A stretch of 64,000 nucleotides of DNA from Streptomyces sp. NBC_00554 (GCF_041431135.1 NZ_CP107799.1:4030001-4094000); one strand, 5' to 3'. Shown: positions 7,512 through 16,626, counted from the first letter of the stretch. A program made the numbers and translations. The notes: generated by a model not told the origin, from the sequence alone.

Positions 7512-8288
7512 TCACAGGTAGTCCTCGAGCCGCGCCGGCGTGAACCCTTCCGCCTGGACTTGGCGCAGCAGCTCGACCGTCGCCTCCGTGAGGTTCGGGT
7601 GCTCGGAGCCGGACAGGATGTCGCCCGGCCGCAGGGGGCCCGCGTCGGCGTCCCGCCCCCGCACGACGGCGGCGATCCCGCAGTCGGCGGCGGCCCGCAG
7701 CGTGGTGGTGTCGTACGTGCCGTACGGGGGCCGCAGGAAGCGGGGGCGGATGCCGAAGCGCTCCTTGAGCTTGTTCTGCTGGCCGCAGATCTCGGCGCGC
7801 TGGCCGGCGTACGGCAGGCCCCGCAGGGAGGGGTGGTCGAGGGTGTGGTTCTGCACGGTCGCGCCGACCGCCCGCAGCCGCGCGAAGTGTCCGTACCCCG
7901 GCCCGACCACGCTGTCCGTGACGAACATGCTGACCGGCAGCCGCAGTTCACGGACCAGGTCGACGAACCGCGGATCCCGTTCGGCACCGTCGTCGTACGT
8001 CAGGAAGACCACCTTGTCGCGGGTGGGCACGCGGTCCACGACCGGCGCGAGGCCCGGGCCCGCGGTGCGCGCGGTGACCCGGGCGGACGGTTTCGGCGCG
8101 GGGACGAGCGGCGCGGAAAGGCCCCAGCGGCGGTACGTCGCCAGGGTCGGCCCGTGCGAGCGCGCTTTGCTCACCTCGTGCGCCGCCTTCTTGCCCAGCC
8201 GTTCGATCGGGTCGACGGACTGGGCACAGCCCGTAAGGAGTACGGCGGCGAGCGCCCCGGAAAGGAGCGCGTACGGCCGCGACCTCAC
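7512..8288 (-). CDS. Polysaccharide deacetylase (NodB) lipoprotein, second of a tandem pair
   Basis: The 258-residue protein begins with a lipoprotein signal (VRSRPYALLSGALAAVLLTGC, cysteine at 21) and carries a NodB domain: FLTYDDGAE for the Asp-Asp motif, NHTLDHPSL for the metal-binding HxxxxH-type motif, and RPPYGTYD. It probably removes acetyl groups from cell-wall glycan outside the membrane. The GTG start overlaps the stop of the upstream paralogue as GTGA, so translation is coupled. NodB enzymes with TYDDGAE rather than TFDDG are a divergent branch, so the exact substrate is uncertain. Confidence 0.88.
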   Translation of the reverse strand: MRSRPYALLSGALAAVLLTGCAQSVDPIERLGKKAAHEVSKARSHGPTLATYRRWGLSAPLVPAPKPSARVTARTAGPGLAPVVDRVPTRDKVVFLTYDDGAERDPRFVDLVRELRLPVSMFVTDSVVGPGYGHFARLRAVGATVQNHTLDHPSLRGLPYAGQRAEICGQQNKLKERFGIRPRFLRPPYGTYDTTTLRAAADCGIAAVVRGRDADAGPLRPGDILSGSEHPNLTEATVELLRQVQAEGFTPARLEDYL

Positions 8289-9220
8289 AGGTAGTCCTCC
8301 AAGCGCGCCACCGCGTACCCCTTGTCGGTCACCATCTTCATGAAGCGGCGGACCATGTCGGGCATCGTGCCCTTCCAGTCCTCCTTGCCGCGGAAGTGGC
8401 TGAGGACGATGTCGCCGGGGTTCAGATCGCGGTCCCACTCGCGGTACTCCCAGTGGTCGACGAAGATCTCCTCGTTCCACAGCGGGGCCGCCTTGATGCC
8501 GCAGGCCTTGGCCGCGCGCAGGGTGTCCTCGTTGTAGTTGCCGAACGGCGGCCGGAAGAGCGTGGGGCGCTTGCCGAACTGCTTCTTCATCACGTCCTGC
8601 ATGCCGCAGATCTCGCGCTTCTGGCGTTCGTAGGAAAGCCCGGGCAGGTAGGGGTGGTGGAGCGTGTGGTTGTTGAGTACGACGCCACGGTCGCGCATCT
8701 TGCGGAAGTACCCGTAGTCCTCCTTGACCAGGTAGTCGCTGAGGAAGGCGGTGTACGGGATCTTCAGGTCGCTCATCATCCGCAGGAACGCGGGGTCCTT
8801 CTCGGCGCCGTCGTCGATGGTGAGGAAGACGACCTTGTCCTTGGTGGGGATGGTCGTGAAGACCGGCGGCAGATCCTCGCCGTCCTCGACCTCGAAGCCG
8901 TCGCGGAACTCGATGACCGGCTTCTTGGCGGGGGCCGGCGGCGCGGTAAGCGGTGTCTTGGCAAGGCCCCAGCGCTTGGCCGCGGCGGCCCGTGCGGCCT
9001 GCGCGCGGCGGAGCTTGGCGGCGTAGGAGTCGAGGGCACGGGCGGCGGGTGGCGCCTGCGGCGCTTGGGGTGCCTGGCGGCCGGGCGCCGGTTTCACGGG
9101 CTTGGAGCCGGCGCTCTCGGCGCAGCCGGACACGAGGGCGGCGAGGGTGAGCGCAGCGATGCCGCTCCGGACAACCGTCAACTTCATACCGTTTTTGTAA
9201 TTTTGTCGTACTGATCGCAT
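8285..9220 (-). CDS. Polysaccharide deacetylase (NodB) lipoprotein, first of a tandem pair
   Basis: The 311-residue protein has a lipobox (ALVSGCAES), a linker rich in Ala, Pro and Gln and a NodB domain with FLTIDDGAE, NHTLHHPYL and RPPFGNYN. Its ending, ARLEDYL, is shared with the downstream copy, so the two arose by duplication. The ATG at 9220 is chosen because GGAGG lies 10 bases before it; an internal ATG at 9187 gives a shorter signal peptide but has no ribosome site. The likely role is deacetylation of surface glycan. Confidence 0.88.
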   Translation of the reverse strand: MRSVRQNYKNGMKLTVVRSGIAALTLAALVSGCAESAGSKPVKPAPGRQAPQAPQAPPAARALDSYAAKLRRAQAARAAAAKRWGLAKTPLTAPPAPAKKPVIEFRDGFEVEDGEDLPPVFTTIPTKDKVVFLTIDDGAEKDPAFLRMMSDLKIPYTAFLSDYLVKEDYGYFRKMRDRGVVLNNHTLHHPYLPGLSYERQKREICGMQDVMKKQFGKRPTLFRPPFGNYNEDTLRAAKACGIKAAPLWNEEIFVDHWEYREWDRDLNPGDIVLSHFRGKEDWKGTMPDMVRRFMKMVTDKGYAVARLEDYL

Positions 9221-9310
9221 GGCGCCGGATCCTCCCAGGCCATGGCCCGTACGGGGCCACGACACCGCGGCCGGACGCGCGCCGTCCACCGACTGGCCCA
9301 CAATGGCCCG

Positions 9311-10510
9311 GTGAACGACCTCGATCCGCCGTCCCCCCTCGCCTCCTTCGCCTCCCTGCTCACCCCCGAGGGCCGCGCCCTGCTCGACGAGGTGCGCGGC
9401 ACCGACCCGGCGCGCGAACTGGCCGTCGCCACCCGGCTGCGCCGCGAGCACCCGGCCGAGCTGGTCTCGGCGGCCCTCGGGCAGGCGCGGCTGCGGCAGC
9501 GGGCGGCGGCGAAGTTCGGCGCCGAGGACGCGGAGCGGATGTTCTTCACCCCCAACGGGGTCGAGCAGTCGACCCGTACGACGGTCGCGGCGCACCGCGC
9601 GGAGCGGCTGCGCGCCCTCGGCGTCCGCTCGGTCGCCGACCTCTGTTCCGGCATCGGCGGCGACGCGATCGCGCTCGCCCGCGCCGGGATCCGGGTCCTC
9701 GCCGTCGACCGGGACCCGCTGACGGTGGCGGTGGCACGCGCGAACGCCGACGCGCTCGGCCTCACCGGCCTGATCGAGGTCCGCGAGGCGGATGTCACCG
9801 AGGTGGACGTGTCCGCGTACGAGGCCGTCTTCGTGGACCCCGCGCGCCGGGGCGGCCGAGGCCGGATCTTCGACCCGGAGGCCTACTCACCGCCCCTGTC
9901 CTGGGCGGTCGGCACGGCTTCGAAGGCTCCGCTCGCCGCACTGAAGATCGCTCCCGGCATCCCGCACGAGGCGATCCCCGCCGAGGCCGAGGCCGAGTGG
10001 ATCTCGGACGGCGGCGACGTGAAGGAGGCGGTGCTGTGGTTCGGCACCGAGCCGGGGCTTGTGCGGGCCACGCTGCTGCCGGGGCCGCGGGAGGTACGGG
10101 GGCGCGGGCTGCCGGATCCGGCGGTGCGGTCCGTCGGGCGGTATCTGTACGAGCCCGACGGCGCCGTCATTCGCGCCCACCTGGTCGCGGAGGTGGCCGA
10201 GGAGCTCGACGGCGGACTGATCGACGAGACGATCGCGTACATCACGGCGGACGAGGCACGTCCGACGCCGTACGCCTCCGGCTACGAGATCACCGACCAA
10301 CTCCCCTTCGGCGTGAAGAAGTTGAAGGCGCTGCTGCGGGAGCGGCAGGTCGGCGTACTGACGGTGAAGAAGCGGGGGTCGGCGGTCGAGCCGGAGGAGT
10401 TGCGGCGGAAGGTTCTACCGAAGGCGCAGGGTCCGAATTCGGCGACGGTGTTCATGACTCGGGTCGCGGGGGCGCCGACGATGCTGGTGGGGCACCCGCT
10501 GGCGGGCTGA
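9311..10510 (+). CDS. Class I SAM-dependent methyltransferase, THUMP-like family
   Basis: The 399-residue protein has an N-terminal helical region (about 1-100), a Rossmann methyltransferase core with motif I VADLCSGIGGD (108-118) and FVDPARRGG (174-182) in the position of an amino-methylase motif IV, and a C-terminal domain of the THUMP-like type. It resembles actinobacterial RNA methyltransferase-like proteins; the target base is not predictable. The GTG at 9311 follows CACAAT by six bases with no Shine-Dalgarno sequence. An ATG at 9242 in the same frame adds unrelated residues. Confidence 0.82.
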   Translation: MNDLDPPSPLASFASLLTPEGRALLDEVRGTDPARELAVATRLRREHPAELVSAALGQARLRQRAAAKFGAEDAERMFFTPNGVEQSTRTTVAAHRAERLRALGVRSVADLCSGIGGDAIALARAGIRVLAVDRDPLTVAVARANADALGLTGLIEVREADVTEVDVSAYEAVFVDPARRGGRGRIFDPEAYSPPLSWAVGTASKAPLAALKIAPGIPHEAIPAEAEAEWISDGGDVKEAVLWFGTEPGLVRATLLPGPREVRGRGLPDPAVRSVGRYLYEPDGAVIRAHLVAEVAEELDGGLIDETIAYITADEARPTPYASGYEITDQLPFGVKKLKALLRERQVGVLTVKKRGSAVEPEELRRKVLPKAQGPNSATVFMTRVAGAPTMLVGHPLAG

Positions 10511-10538
10511 TCCCGCCGGGTCAGGACCGCCCACCAGG

Positions 10539-11810
10539 TCAGGACCGCGGCGGGCCCAGCTCCCGGACCCGCGCCCGCAGGAGGTCCCTCTCCTGCTCGT
10601 TGCGCGTCAGCGCGATCGCCCGCTCGAACTCCGCCCGCGCCTCCGCCGTACGCCCGAGCCGGGCGAGCAGATCCCCGCGGACGCTGGGCAGCAAGTGGTA
10701 GTCACGGAGGGCGGGTTCGGCGGTGAGGGTGTCGATCAGGGCGAGGGCCGGCTCCGGGCCCTCCGCCATGGAGATGGCCACGGCACGGTTCAACTCGACC
10801 ACGGGCGACGGGGAACGGGCCGCGAGCAGGCCGTACAGGGTGGCGATCCGATCCCAGTCCGTGTCCTCGTAGGCGTACGCCTGCGCGTGGCACGCGGCGA
10901 TGGCGGCCTGGAGGGCGTACGGGCCGGGTCCGGTGGTGGTGACGGCGTTCGAGCGACCCAGGGCGGCGAAACCCCGGCGGATCAGCATGCGGTTCCAGCG
11001 GCGGCGGTTCTGGTCCTTGAGGAGGACCGGCTCGCCCGACGGGCCCGTGCGGGCGGCCGCGCGTGAGGTCTGGAGCTCCAACAGGGCGGCCAGCCCGTGC
11101 ACTTCGGGCTCCTTCGGCATCAACTCGGCCAGCACTCGGGCCAGTCGGAGGGCGTCCTCGCACAGCCCGGGGCGCAGCCAGTCCTCGCCCTCGGTGGCCG
11201 CGTACCCCTCGTTGAAGATCAGGTAGATGACCTCCAGTACGGACCCGAGACGGGCCTCCCGCTCCGGGCCGTACGGCACCTCGAAGGCGACCCCCTGCGT
11301 CGCCAGTTTCCGCTTGGCGCGCACGATGCGCTGGGCGATCGTCGCCTCCGGGGCGAGGTAGGCGCGGGCGATCTCGGGGGTGGTCAGGCCGCCGAGCAGC
11401 CGCAGCGTGAGGGCGATGCGGGCCTCGGCGGAGAGGACGGGGTGGCAGGCGGTGAAGACGAGCCGCAGCAGGTCGTCGTCGATGTCGTCCGGGTCGGAGG
11501 GTTCCTCGAAAGGGATGGTCGTGTCCGCGTCGCGCCCGATCTCCGCCAGCTTGCGCGCGTACCGCTCCTCGCGGCGTACGAGATCGATCGCGCGGCGCTT
11601 GGCCGTGGTCATGAGCCAGGCCCCCGGGTTGTCCGGGACTCCCTCACGCGGCCACTGCTCCAGCGCTGCGACCAGCGCGTCCTGCGCCAGCTCCTCCGCG
11701 ATGCCGACGTCTCGTACGATCCGGGCGACGCCGGCGATGATGCGCGGCGACTCGATCCGGAAGACGGTTTCGATGGCACCCGATGCGGCGGCGGGGGGCT
11801 GCTCTGTCAC
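10539..11810 (-). CDS. ECF42-type RNA polymerase sigma factor with C-terminal TPR-like domain
   Basis: The 423-residue protein has sigma region 2 (about 15-85, with ELAQDALVAALEQW and AIDLVRREERY), region 4 (about 110-170, with TTPEIARAYLAPEATIAQRIVRAKRKL) and a helical repeat extension of about 230 residues ending in a TPR-like AEARAEFERAIALTRNEQER. This layout defines the ECF42 group, which has no membrane anti-sigma factor and uses the C-terminal domain for activity. The DGPF-domain gene 45 bases upstream on the same strand is its usual partner. The start is GTG at 11810. Confidence 0.9.
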   Translation of the reverse strand: MTEQPPAAASGAIETVFRIESPRIIAGVARIVRDVGIAEELAQDALVAALEQWPREGVPDNPGAWLMTTAKRRAIDLVRREERYARKLAEIGRDADTTIPFEEPSDPDDIDDDLLRLVFTACHPVLSAEARIALTLRLLGGLTTPEIARAYLAPEATIAQRIVRAKRKLATQGVAFEVPYGPEREARLGSVLEVIYLIFNEGYAATEGEDWLRPGLCEDALRLARVLAELMPKEPEVHGLAALLELQTSRAAARTGPSGEPVLLKDQNRRRWNRMLIRRGFAALGRSNAVTTTGPGPYALQAAIAACHAQAYAYEDTDWDRIATLYGLLAARSPSPVVELNRAVAISMAEGPEPALALIDTLTAEPALRDYHLLPSVRGDLLARLGRTAEARAEFERAIALTRNEQERDLLRARVRELGPPRS

Positions 11811-11855
11811 AGCCCCCCATAAGACACCCCCGGCGCCCTCAGGCCAAGGACCCGC

Positions 11856-12212
11856 TCAGCCCTCCGCGATCTCCCGCACCTCGGACGTGACGGTCCAGTG
11901 CTCCTCGTGGATCTTCAGGAAGCGCTTGGTCCACTCGATCGCCTCGGCCTTGTCCTTGGCCTGGATGATCGCGTAGCCGCCGACGACCTCCTTGGACTCG
12001 GTGAACGGGCCGTCGGTGACGGTCAGTTCGCCCTTCTCCCAGCGGACGCGGGTGCCCTGCGAGGTGGGGGTGAGCCCGGCGGTGTCCAGCATCACGCCCG
12101 CCTTGGTCATCTCCTCGATCAGCTCACCCATCCGCTGCATCAGTTCGGGGCTGGGGCCCTCGGCGGGCGCGTTGGCCTCGTCGATCTGGACCATCGACAG
12201 GTAGCGCGGCAT
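11856..12212 (-). CDS. DGPF (YCII-related) domain protein, ECF42 partner
   Basis: This 118-residue protein contains the motif TVTDGPFTESKEVVGGY that defines the DGPF family of ferredoxin-like YCII-related proteins. These genes co-occur with ECF42 sigma factors and are often their targets. The ATG at 12212 follows AAGGAGT with good spacing. It is transcribed just ahead of the sigma gene, probably as one unit. A biochemical function is not established for the family. Confidence 0.9.
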   Translation of the reverse strand: MPRYLSMVQIDEANAPAEGPSPELMQRMGELIEEMTKAGVMLDTAGLTPTSQGTRVRWEKGELTVTDGPFTESKEVVGGYAIIQAKDKAEAIEWTKRFLKIHEEHWTVTSEVREIAEG

Positions 12213-12329
12213 GGTGACTCCTTCGGTACGGAGACGGGGCTTGTTCCCGCCTCTCACCCTTGCGTCGAACGGGAGACGTCTGTCTCGACACCGTCGCCGG
12301 AATTCTTCGACGTTTCCTCCGGGACAACT

Positions 12330-12908
12330 TCAGTCGGCGAAGTCCTTCAGCTTCTCGGTGTCCAGCGTGATCCCGACGGGATCGGGCAGCTCGATCACGG
12401 CGCCGAAAGGCCGAGCGGTACATGAGCGGTATTTGCCGTCCTCCGGATCCGAATACACGGTGACAGCCGCAGCTTCCCTGTCGATCAACAGGTAGACGGG
12501 GATGCTCGTGGCCGCGTAGGCCTCTGGCTTCTCGATCCGGTCCCGCCGGGTGGCATCGCTGTCGGGGGACGTGACCTCGACAACCATCAGGACACCGTCG
12601 GGCTCCGCCCACTCACCCTTTCCGGCGAAGTACTCCTCGGGTACCAGTGCACCGTCAGGCCGGGCTCGCCCCTGGCGGTACGCCTCGACCTTGAGGCCCT
12701 GTTCCGGATAGAGGAACAGCTCAGGGCGATGCTGCATGCACCGCCTGAGAAGCCAGGCGACCATCTCGCCGTGATTCCCGTCCGGCACGGCTTTGACCCC
12801 GATCTTCCCGTTCAAGAACTCCAGGCGCGCCGTCTCGTGCGCAAGGAGGGCAAGCTCTTCGAAATCCTCGATGCCCATCTGGGGGTGGTCGGACGTACTG
12901 GGGGTCAT
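12330..12908 (-). CDS. Uma2-family (DUF820) restriction-endonuclease-fold protein
   Basis: The 192-residue protein has the PD-(D/E)xK layout of Uma2 proteins: FLNGKI early, ARPDGALVPEEYF for the acidic residue, and VVEVTSPDSDATRRD with EKPEAYA for the E-x-K part, then YLLIDRE. The family is abundant in actinobacteria and cyanobacteria, and its role is unknown. GGAGG lies seven bases before the ATG at 12908. It follows the HTH gene at 12968 on the same strand, so the two may be cotranscribed. Confidence 0.85.
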   Translation of the reverse strand: MTPSTSDHPQMGIEDFEELALLAHETARLEFLNGKIGVKAVPDGNHGEMVAWLLRRCMQHRPELFLYPEQGLKVEAYRQGRARPDGALVPEEYFAGKGEWAEPDGVLMVVEVTSPDSDATRRDRIEKPEAYAATSIPVYLLIDREAAAVTVYSDPEDGKYRSCTARPFGAVIELPDPVGITLDTEKLKDFAD

Positions 12909-12967
12909 GGCGTCGCCTCCTCCCCTCCATCCTGCCCCGGCTACGGGCGGACCGTGCTGCAAGGTCG

Positions 12968-13816
12968 TCACGCGCCTGCTCCTTTCTCTGTACGTGTCCC
13001 AGTGCGCAGGGCAGCCCGCAGCCGCCCCGCATGGGCGTGAACCCGGTCCGCCGGGAGGGCGGGCCGCCCTCCCCAGCAGCCCCCGCACAACCCGCCCGAC
13101 AGCCCGCCGTCCCCGCCCGGCTCGCCGCACGCCGTGCAGACCACCTCGTAGCGGGCACACGACGGAGGCTGCGGCTCGGGTGGCAGCTTGGCGAGCAGCC
13201 GAGCCCGTACGAAACCGTGCGCGTGTGCCACCCGCTCCGGGAGCCCCGCCGTCACCGCCGCGACGAGCTGCGCCTCACCCGCGCCCCGCGCGAACCACTC
13301 GGCAGCCTGCTCCTCCAACGCCCCGCACTCCCCAGCCGAGAGCGTGAGGCGCGCGTCGATCCGCCCGAGCCGGGCCAGCACGCCGTACGCGGCCGAGCGC
13401 GCCGCTTGCGGCGAGGGCGCGGTGACCGGTGCCTCGCCGGCGAGGAAGGCGTCCCACCAGGCGTCATCACGCGCGGTACGCGAGAAGAAGGTGTGCCACA
13501 CCCAGCGGGGGCAGCCGTCGACGGTGACAGGACGGCGTACCCGGCGCAGATGGCCTGCCACGGAGAGGTTGTTGAGGGCGGTGCCGATGGCGCACTGGCC
13601 GTACGAGAGATGCTTGGCCAGCGTCTTGATGGAGATGTCCGCCTCGTCGTCGAGCCGGTCGAGATACCCGGCGATCGATGCCTCGCGGACGGGCAGATGT
13701 GCGAAGTCCCGGCCGGTACGGGGCTCTTGGTCGGGCGCCGACTTTTTTCCGTACCCGGGATTGGCCTTGGGGTGAGCGGACGGGCGCGGGGCAGCACTAA
13801 GCTGGGCGGTAGCCAT
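12968..13816 (-). CDS. HTH-domain protein with C-terminal zinc-ribbon-like cysteines
   Basis: The 282-residue protein has a basic N-terminus, a winged-helix region (about 45-95, with ISIKTLAKHLSYGQCAIGTALNNLSVAGHLRRVRR), a helical middle and a C-terminal cysteine cluster (VCTACGEPG, then GLCGGCWGG) that could bind zinc. It resembles DNA-binding proteins common on streptomycete chromosomes and integrated elements, but no function is known. The ATG at 13816 has no strong ribosome site. A long hairpin lies in its leader. Confidence 0.7.
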   Translation of the reverse strand: MATAQLSAAPRPSAHPKANPGYGKKSAPDQEPRTGRDFAHLPVREASIAGYLDRLDDEADISIKTLAKHLSYGQCAIGTALNNLSVAGHLRRVRRPVTVDGCPRWVWHTFFSRTARDDAWWDAFLAGEAPVTAPSPQAARSAAYGVLARLGRIDARLTLSAGECGALEEQAAEWFARGAGEAQLVAAVTAGLPERVAHAHGFVRARLLAKLPPEPQPPSCARYEVVCTACGEPGGDGGLSGGLCGGCWGGRPALPADRVHAHAGRLRAALRTGTRTEKGAGA

Positions 13817-13847
13817 GGATCGACTCTGCTTTCGATCTTGTTGGTCA

Positions 13848-13882
13848 GACCCCCGCGTGGTGCGACAACACCCACGGGGGTC
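13848..13882 (-). other. Inverted repeat in the leader of the HTH gene
   Basis: GACCCCCG (13848-13855) and CGGGGGTC (13875-13882) can pair, with further imperfect pairing inside, 32 bases upstream of the HTH start. It could be an operator or an mRNA hairpin; there is no evidence to choose. Confidence 0.5.
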
Positions 13883-13987
13883 GATGCTTTCCCGGCGCAC
13901 GCTACACGCTCGCCACGCTCCGCCGCGACACGATCACAAAAAGTCATCTTCCCTGGCCCGGGCGGCACTTGGGCCGCCACCAAGGGA

Positions 13988-14013
13988 GGGTGGGTGGGTT
14001 GAGCCACCCACCC
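13988..14013 (-). terminator. Terminator of the LCP gene
   Basis: GGGTGGGTGG and CCACCCACCC form a perfect 10-bp stem with a six-base loop, about 75 bases beyond the LCP stop on its strand. Confidence 0.6.
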
Positions 14014-14088
14014 ATTCCTTGCAAAAAGAATCTCGAATCCCGGCCCCCGAAGCTCAAGCCCCGACGTGCGAACTACTCCGGCGAACAC

Positions 14089-15168
14089 TCATCGCAGCGA
14101 CTCCCACAGCTCGCTCGCCTCCGGCTCCTGAGCCACCACCCTGTTCGGGTCCGACGCCGCAGTCACCACCGGCATGGTGACCGTCTTGAGCGCGTCCGAG
14201 GGCAGGGACTTCAGGCTCTGGCCGAGGCTCATCAGTTCGCTCAGCGAGTCGAGGCCGGTGTCGGTCGTGAGGCTGCCGGTGACGGCGTCGGCGACCTTGT
14301 ACAGCTTGGCGGGGTCGGTGAGCAGGTTGGTCGAGGAGATCTGCTCCAACAGGGCCTTCACCAGGGTCTGTTGGAGGCCTATTCGGCCCAGGTCGCTGCC
14401 GTCGCCTATGCCGTGCCGGGTGCGGGCGAGCGCCAGCGCCGTGGCGCCGTCGAGGTGGTGTTCGCCGGCCTTCAGGTGGAGGTGGCTGTCGTCGTCGTCG
14501 ATGTCCTCGTCCGTCGTGACGGTGACGCCGCCGAGCGCGTCCACGAGATCCGCGAAGCCGGAGAAGTCGATCTCGATGAAGTGGTCCATGCGGACGTTGG
14601 TGATGGACTCGACCGTCTTCACGGCGCAGACCGGACCGCCCACCGAGTACGCGCTGTTGAACATCGAGCCGTACGCCACCGAGGTCGTCCCGCCGGAGGA
14701 GGTGGGGCACGACGGGCGGGTGACCAGGGTGTCGCGCGGGATGCTGACCACCGTCGCCGCCGTACGGCCCTCGTCTATGTGCACGACCATCGCGGTGTCC
14801 GAGCGGGCTCCCGAGCTGCTGCCGCCGCCCAGCGCCGCGTTCGCCTCGCCGCTGCGGGAGTCGGAGCCGAGGACCAGGATGTTGAGCGCCCCGCTGGGGA
14901 GCGGGGTCGCGGAGGCGGAGGAGGAGGCCGACGGGGTCGAGACGGCCTTCGGCGGGCGGTCGTCGCCGAGCGCGCTGTTGATGTCGACGCTCTTGATGTT
15001 CTGGTTCAGGTGCCAGTAGGCCCAGCCCGCCCCGGCGACGGAGAGTACGAGGGCGCCGGCGAACACGATGCCGGCGGCTTTCAGCAGGCCCCGCCGTCGG
15101 CCCCCGCGTCTTTCGACGCCCTCGTTTTCGTCCCCGCGCTCGTCTTCAGAAGTCACGCGGAGGAACAT
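14089..15168 (-). CDS. LytR-CpsA-Psr (LCP) family phosphotransferase
   Basis: The 359-residue protein has a basic cytoplasmic tail, one membrane helix (about 28-50) and an extracellular LCP domain containing LNILVLGSDSR, SDTAMVVHID, VSIPRDTLV and ALALARTRHG, the arginines and aspartates that bind the polyprenyl pyrophosphate substrate. LCP enzymes attach teichoic acid or other glycopolymers to peptidoglycan. The ATG at 15168 lacks a Shine-Dalgarno sequence; AT-rich TAATAA lies just upstream. A Ser/Ala-rich linker occupies about residues 75-92. The glycopolymer it handles cannot be told from here. Confidence 0.9.
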   Translation of the reverse strand: MFLRVTSEDERGDENEGVERRGGRRRGLLKAAGIVFAGALVLSVAGAGWAYWHLNQNIKSVDINSALGDDRPPKAVSTPSASSSASATPLPSGALNILVLGSDSRSGEANAALGGGSSSGARSDTAMVVHIDEGRTAATVVSIPRDTLVTRPSCPTSSGGTTSVAYGSMFNSAYSVGGPVCAVKTVESITNVRMDHFIEIDFSGFADLVDALGGVTVTTDEDIDDDDSHLHLKAGEHHLDGATALALARTRHGIGDGSDLGRIGLQQTLVKALLEQISSTNLLTDPAKLYKVADAVTGSLTTDTGLDSLSELMSLGQSLKSLPSDALKTVTMPVVTAASDPNRVVAQEPEASELWESLR

Positions 15169-15262
15169 AAGTCCGAATTATTACGAGCAGGAACACCTTC
15201 TGGGGTTTCCTTCGGAAAATCTCAGACTTCTCAGCCGTGGCTAAGGCTTGAACGGCAAATGC

Positions 15263-16615
15263 TCAGCCCAGTGTCACGGTCGGCACCGGATTGCTCCCGC
15301 TCCATGCCGCGTTGAACCCGAACGTCACCGAACCACCGTTCGCGACCGTTCCGTTGTAGGAGGCGTTGAGGCAGCTCACCGCCGCGCCCGTCTGCGTGCA
15401 GGTCGCGTTCCAGGCCTGCGTGATCTGCTGGCCCGCGCCATAGGTCCAGCTCACCCGCCACGAGGACAGGGCCGCCCCCGAGCAGGCGATCCGCACCTGG
15501 CCCGTGAAGCCGGTGTTCCATTGATTCGTGACGCTGTACGTCGCCGAGCACGCGCCCGTCGGCGGGGTGGACGTGCCGCCGAGCGCGGTCGCGATCGCGT
15601 AGTACGCCGGTTTCGGCACGTAGTTCTCGTCGTACGGGGTCGCCGCCCCGTAGCCCGTGAAGACGTCCGGGATCCAGGAGTCGGAGTCCGTGAAGCCCCA
15701 GACGGTGACGCCGGTGCACCGGGTGACCGCGACGCACGCGTCGAGCACGGCCTTGTAGTCGGCGGCCTGCTGCGTCAACTTCACGTCGGTGGACGGGAGT
15801 TGCATCCGGATGTCCAGCTCGGTGATGGCGACGTCCACTCCGAGGTCGGCGAAGCGCTGGATGTTCTGCTGGAACGTGGCCGGGACCTGGCCGAGGATGA
15901 GGTGGGCCTGCAGGCCGACGCCGTCGATCGGAACGCCGCGCTCCTTCAGCGACTTGACCAGGTTGTAGAGGGCGGTGCTCTTCGCGTTGACGCCCTCGAC
16001 GTTGTAGTCGTTGATGTAGAGCTTGGCACTCGGGTCGGCGGCGCGCGCCCAGGTGAGGGCCTGGGCGATGTAGTCGGCGCCGAGGCCGTTGTACCAGAGG
16101 GTCGAGCGGTAGGTGCCGTCCTCGTTGAAGGGCTCGTTCACCACGTCCCAGGCAGCCAACTTGCCCTTGTAGCGCGTGACTTCGGTGCTGATGTGGTCCT
16201 GGAGCAGCGTGCTCAGCTGGGCGGGTGTCCAGCTGCCGTTGGCCAGCCAGCCCGGGTTCTGGCTGTGCCAGACGAGAGTGTGGCCGCGTACCTGCTGGTT
16301 GTGGGCCTGCGCGAAGGCGACGATCTGGTCGGCCTCGGCCCAGTTGTAGGTTCCTCGGCTGGGCTCGACGGACTCCCACTTCATGGCGTTGCCGGGGGTC
16401 AGCGAATTGAACTGGGCGCCGGCCGTGTCGCCGTACGTGCCGGTGAGTTTGGAGCCGGTGACGGCGGTGCCGATGACCTTGCCCTTGGCGGATGCGAGGT
16501 CGCGCAGCGGGGTGTCCGCGGCGTGGGCGGCGGGGGCCGCCACGAGCAGGGCGCCGAGGGTGGCGATGCCGGTCAGCAGCGACGCCGGGGATAAGCCTGA
16601 TCTCCGAGATCTCAT
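15263..16615 (-). CDS. Secreted GH10 endo-1,4-beta-xylanase with C-terminal CBM2
   Basis: The 450-residue protein has a Sec or Tat-like signal (MRSRRSGLSP, cleavage near AHA-AD), a GH10 barrel with acid/base E161 in DVVNEPF and nucleophile E266 in ITELDI, a short Thr/Pro linker near residue 350 and a family 2 carbohydrate-binding module with its paired cysteines. It cuts xylan backbone outside the cell, and the module binds cellulose or xylan. GGAGG precedes the ATG at 16615. It lies directly downstream of a LacI regulator and the bxl genes. A palindrome just upstream of the ribosome site is a likely operator. Confidence 0.95.
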   Translation of the reverse strand: MRSRRSGLSPASLLTGIATLGALLVAAPAAHAADTPLRDLASAKGKVIGTAVTGSKLTGTYGDTAGAQFNSLTPGNAMKWESVEPSRGTYNWAEADQIVAFAQAHNQQVRGHTLVWHSQNPGWLANGSWTPAQLSTLLQDHISTEVTRYKGKLAAWDVVNEPFNEDGTYRSTLWYNGLGADYIAQALTWARAADPSAKLYINDYNVEGVNAKSTALYNLVKSLKERGVPIDGVGLQAHLILGQVPATFQQNIQRFADLGVDVAITELDIRMQLPSTDVKLTQQAADYKAVLDACVAVTRCTGVTVWGFTDSDSWIPDVFTGYGAATPYDENYVPKPAYYAIATALGGTSTPPTGACSATYSVTNQWNTGFTGQVRIACSGAALSSWRVSWTYGAGQQITQAWNATCTQTGAAVSCLNASYNGTVANGGSVTFGFNAAWSGSNPVPTVTLG

Positions 16616-16626
16616 TGCGGGTGCCT

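Noticed and set aside
13985..14065. A tRNA gene on the minus strand, because of a GATTCGA loop-like sequence and a GC stem
   Set aside because: No acceptor stem or anticodon arm can be formed around it.
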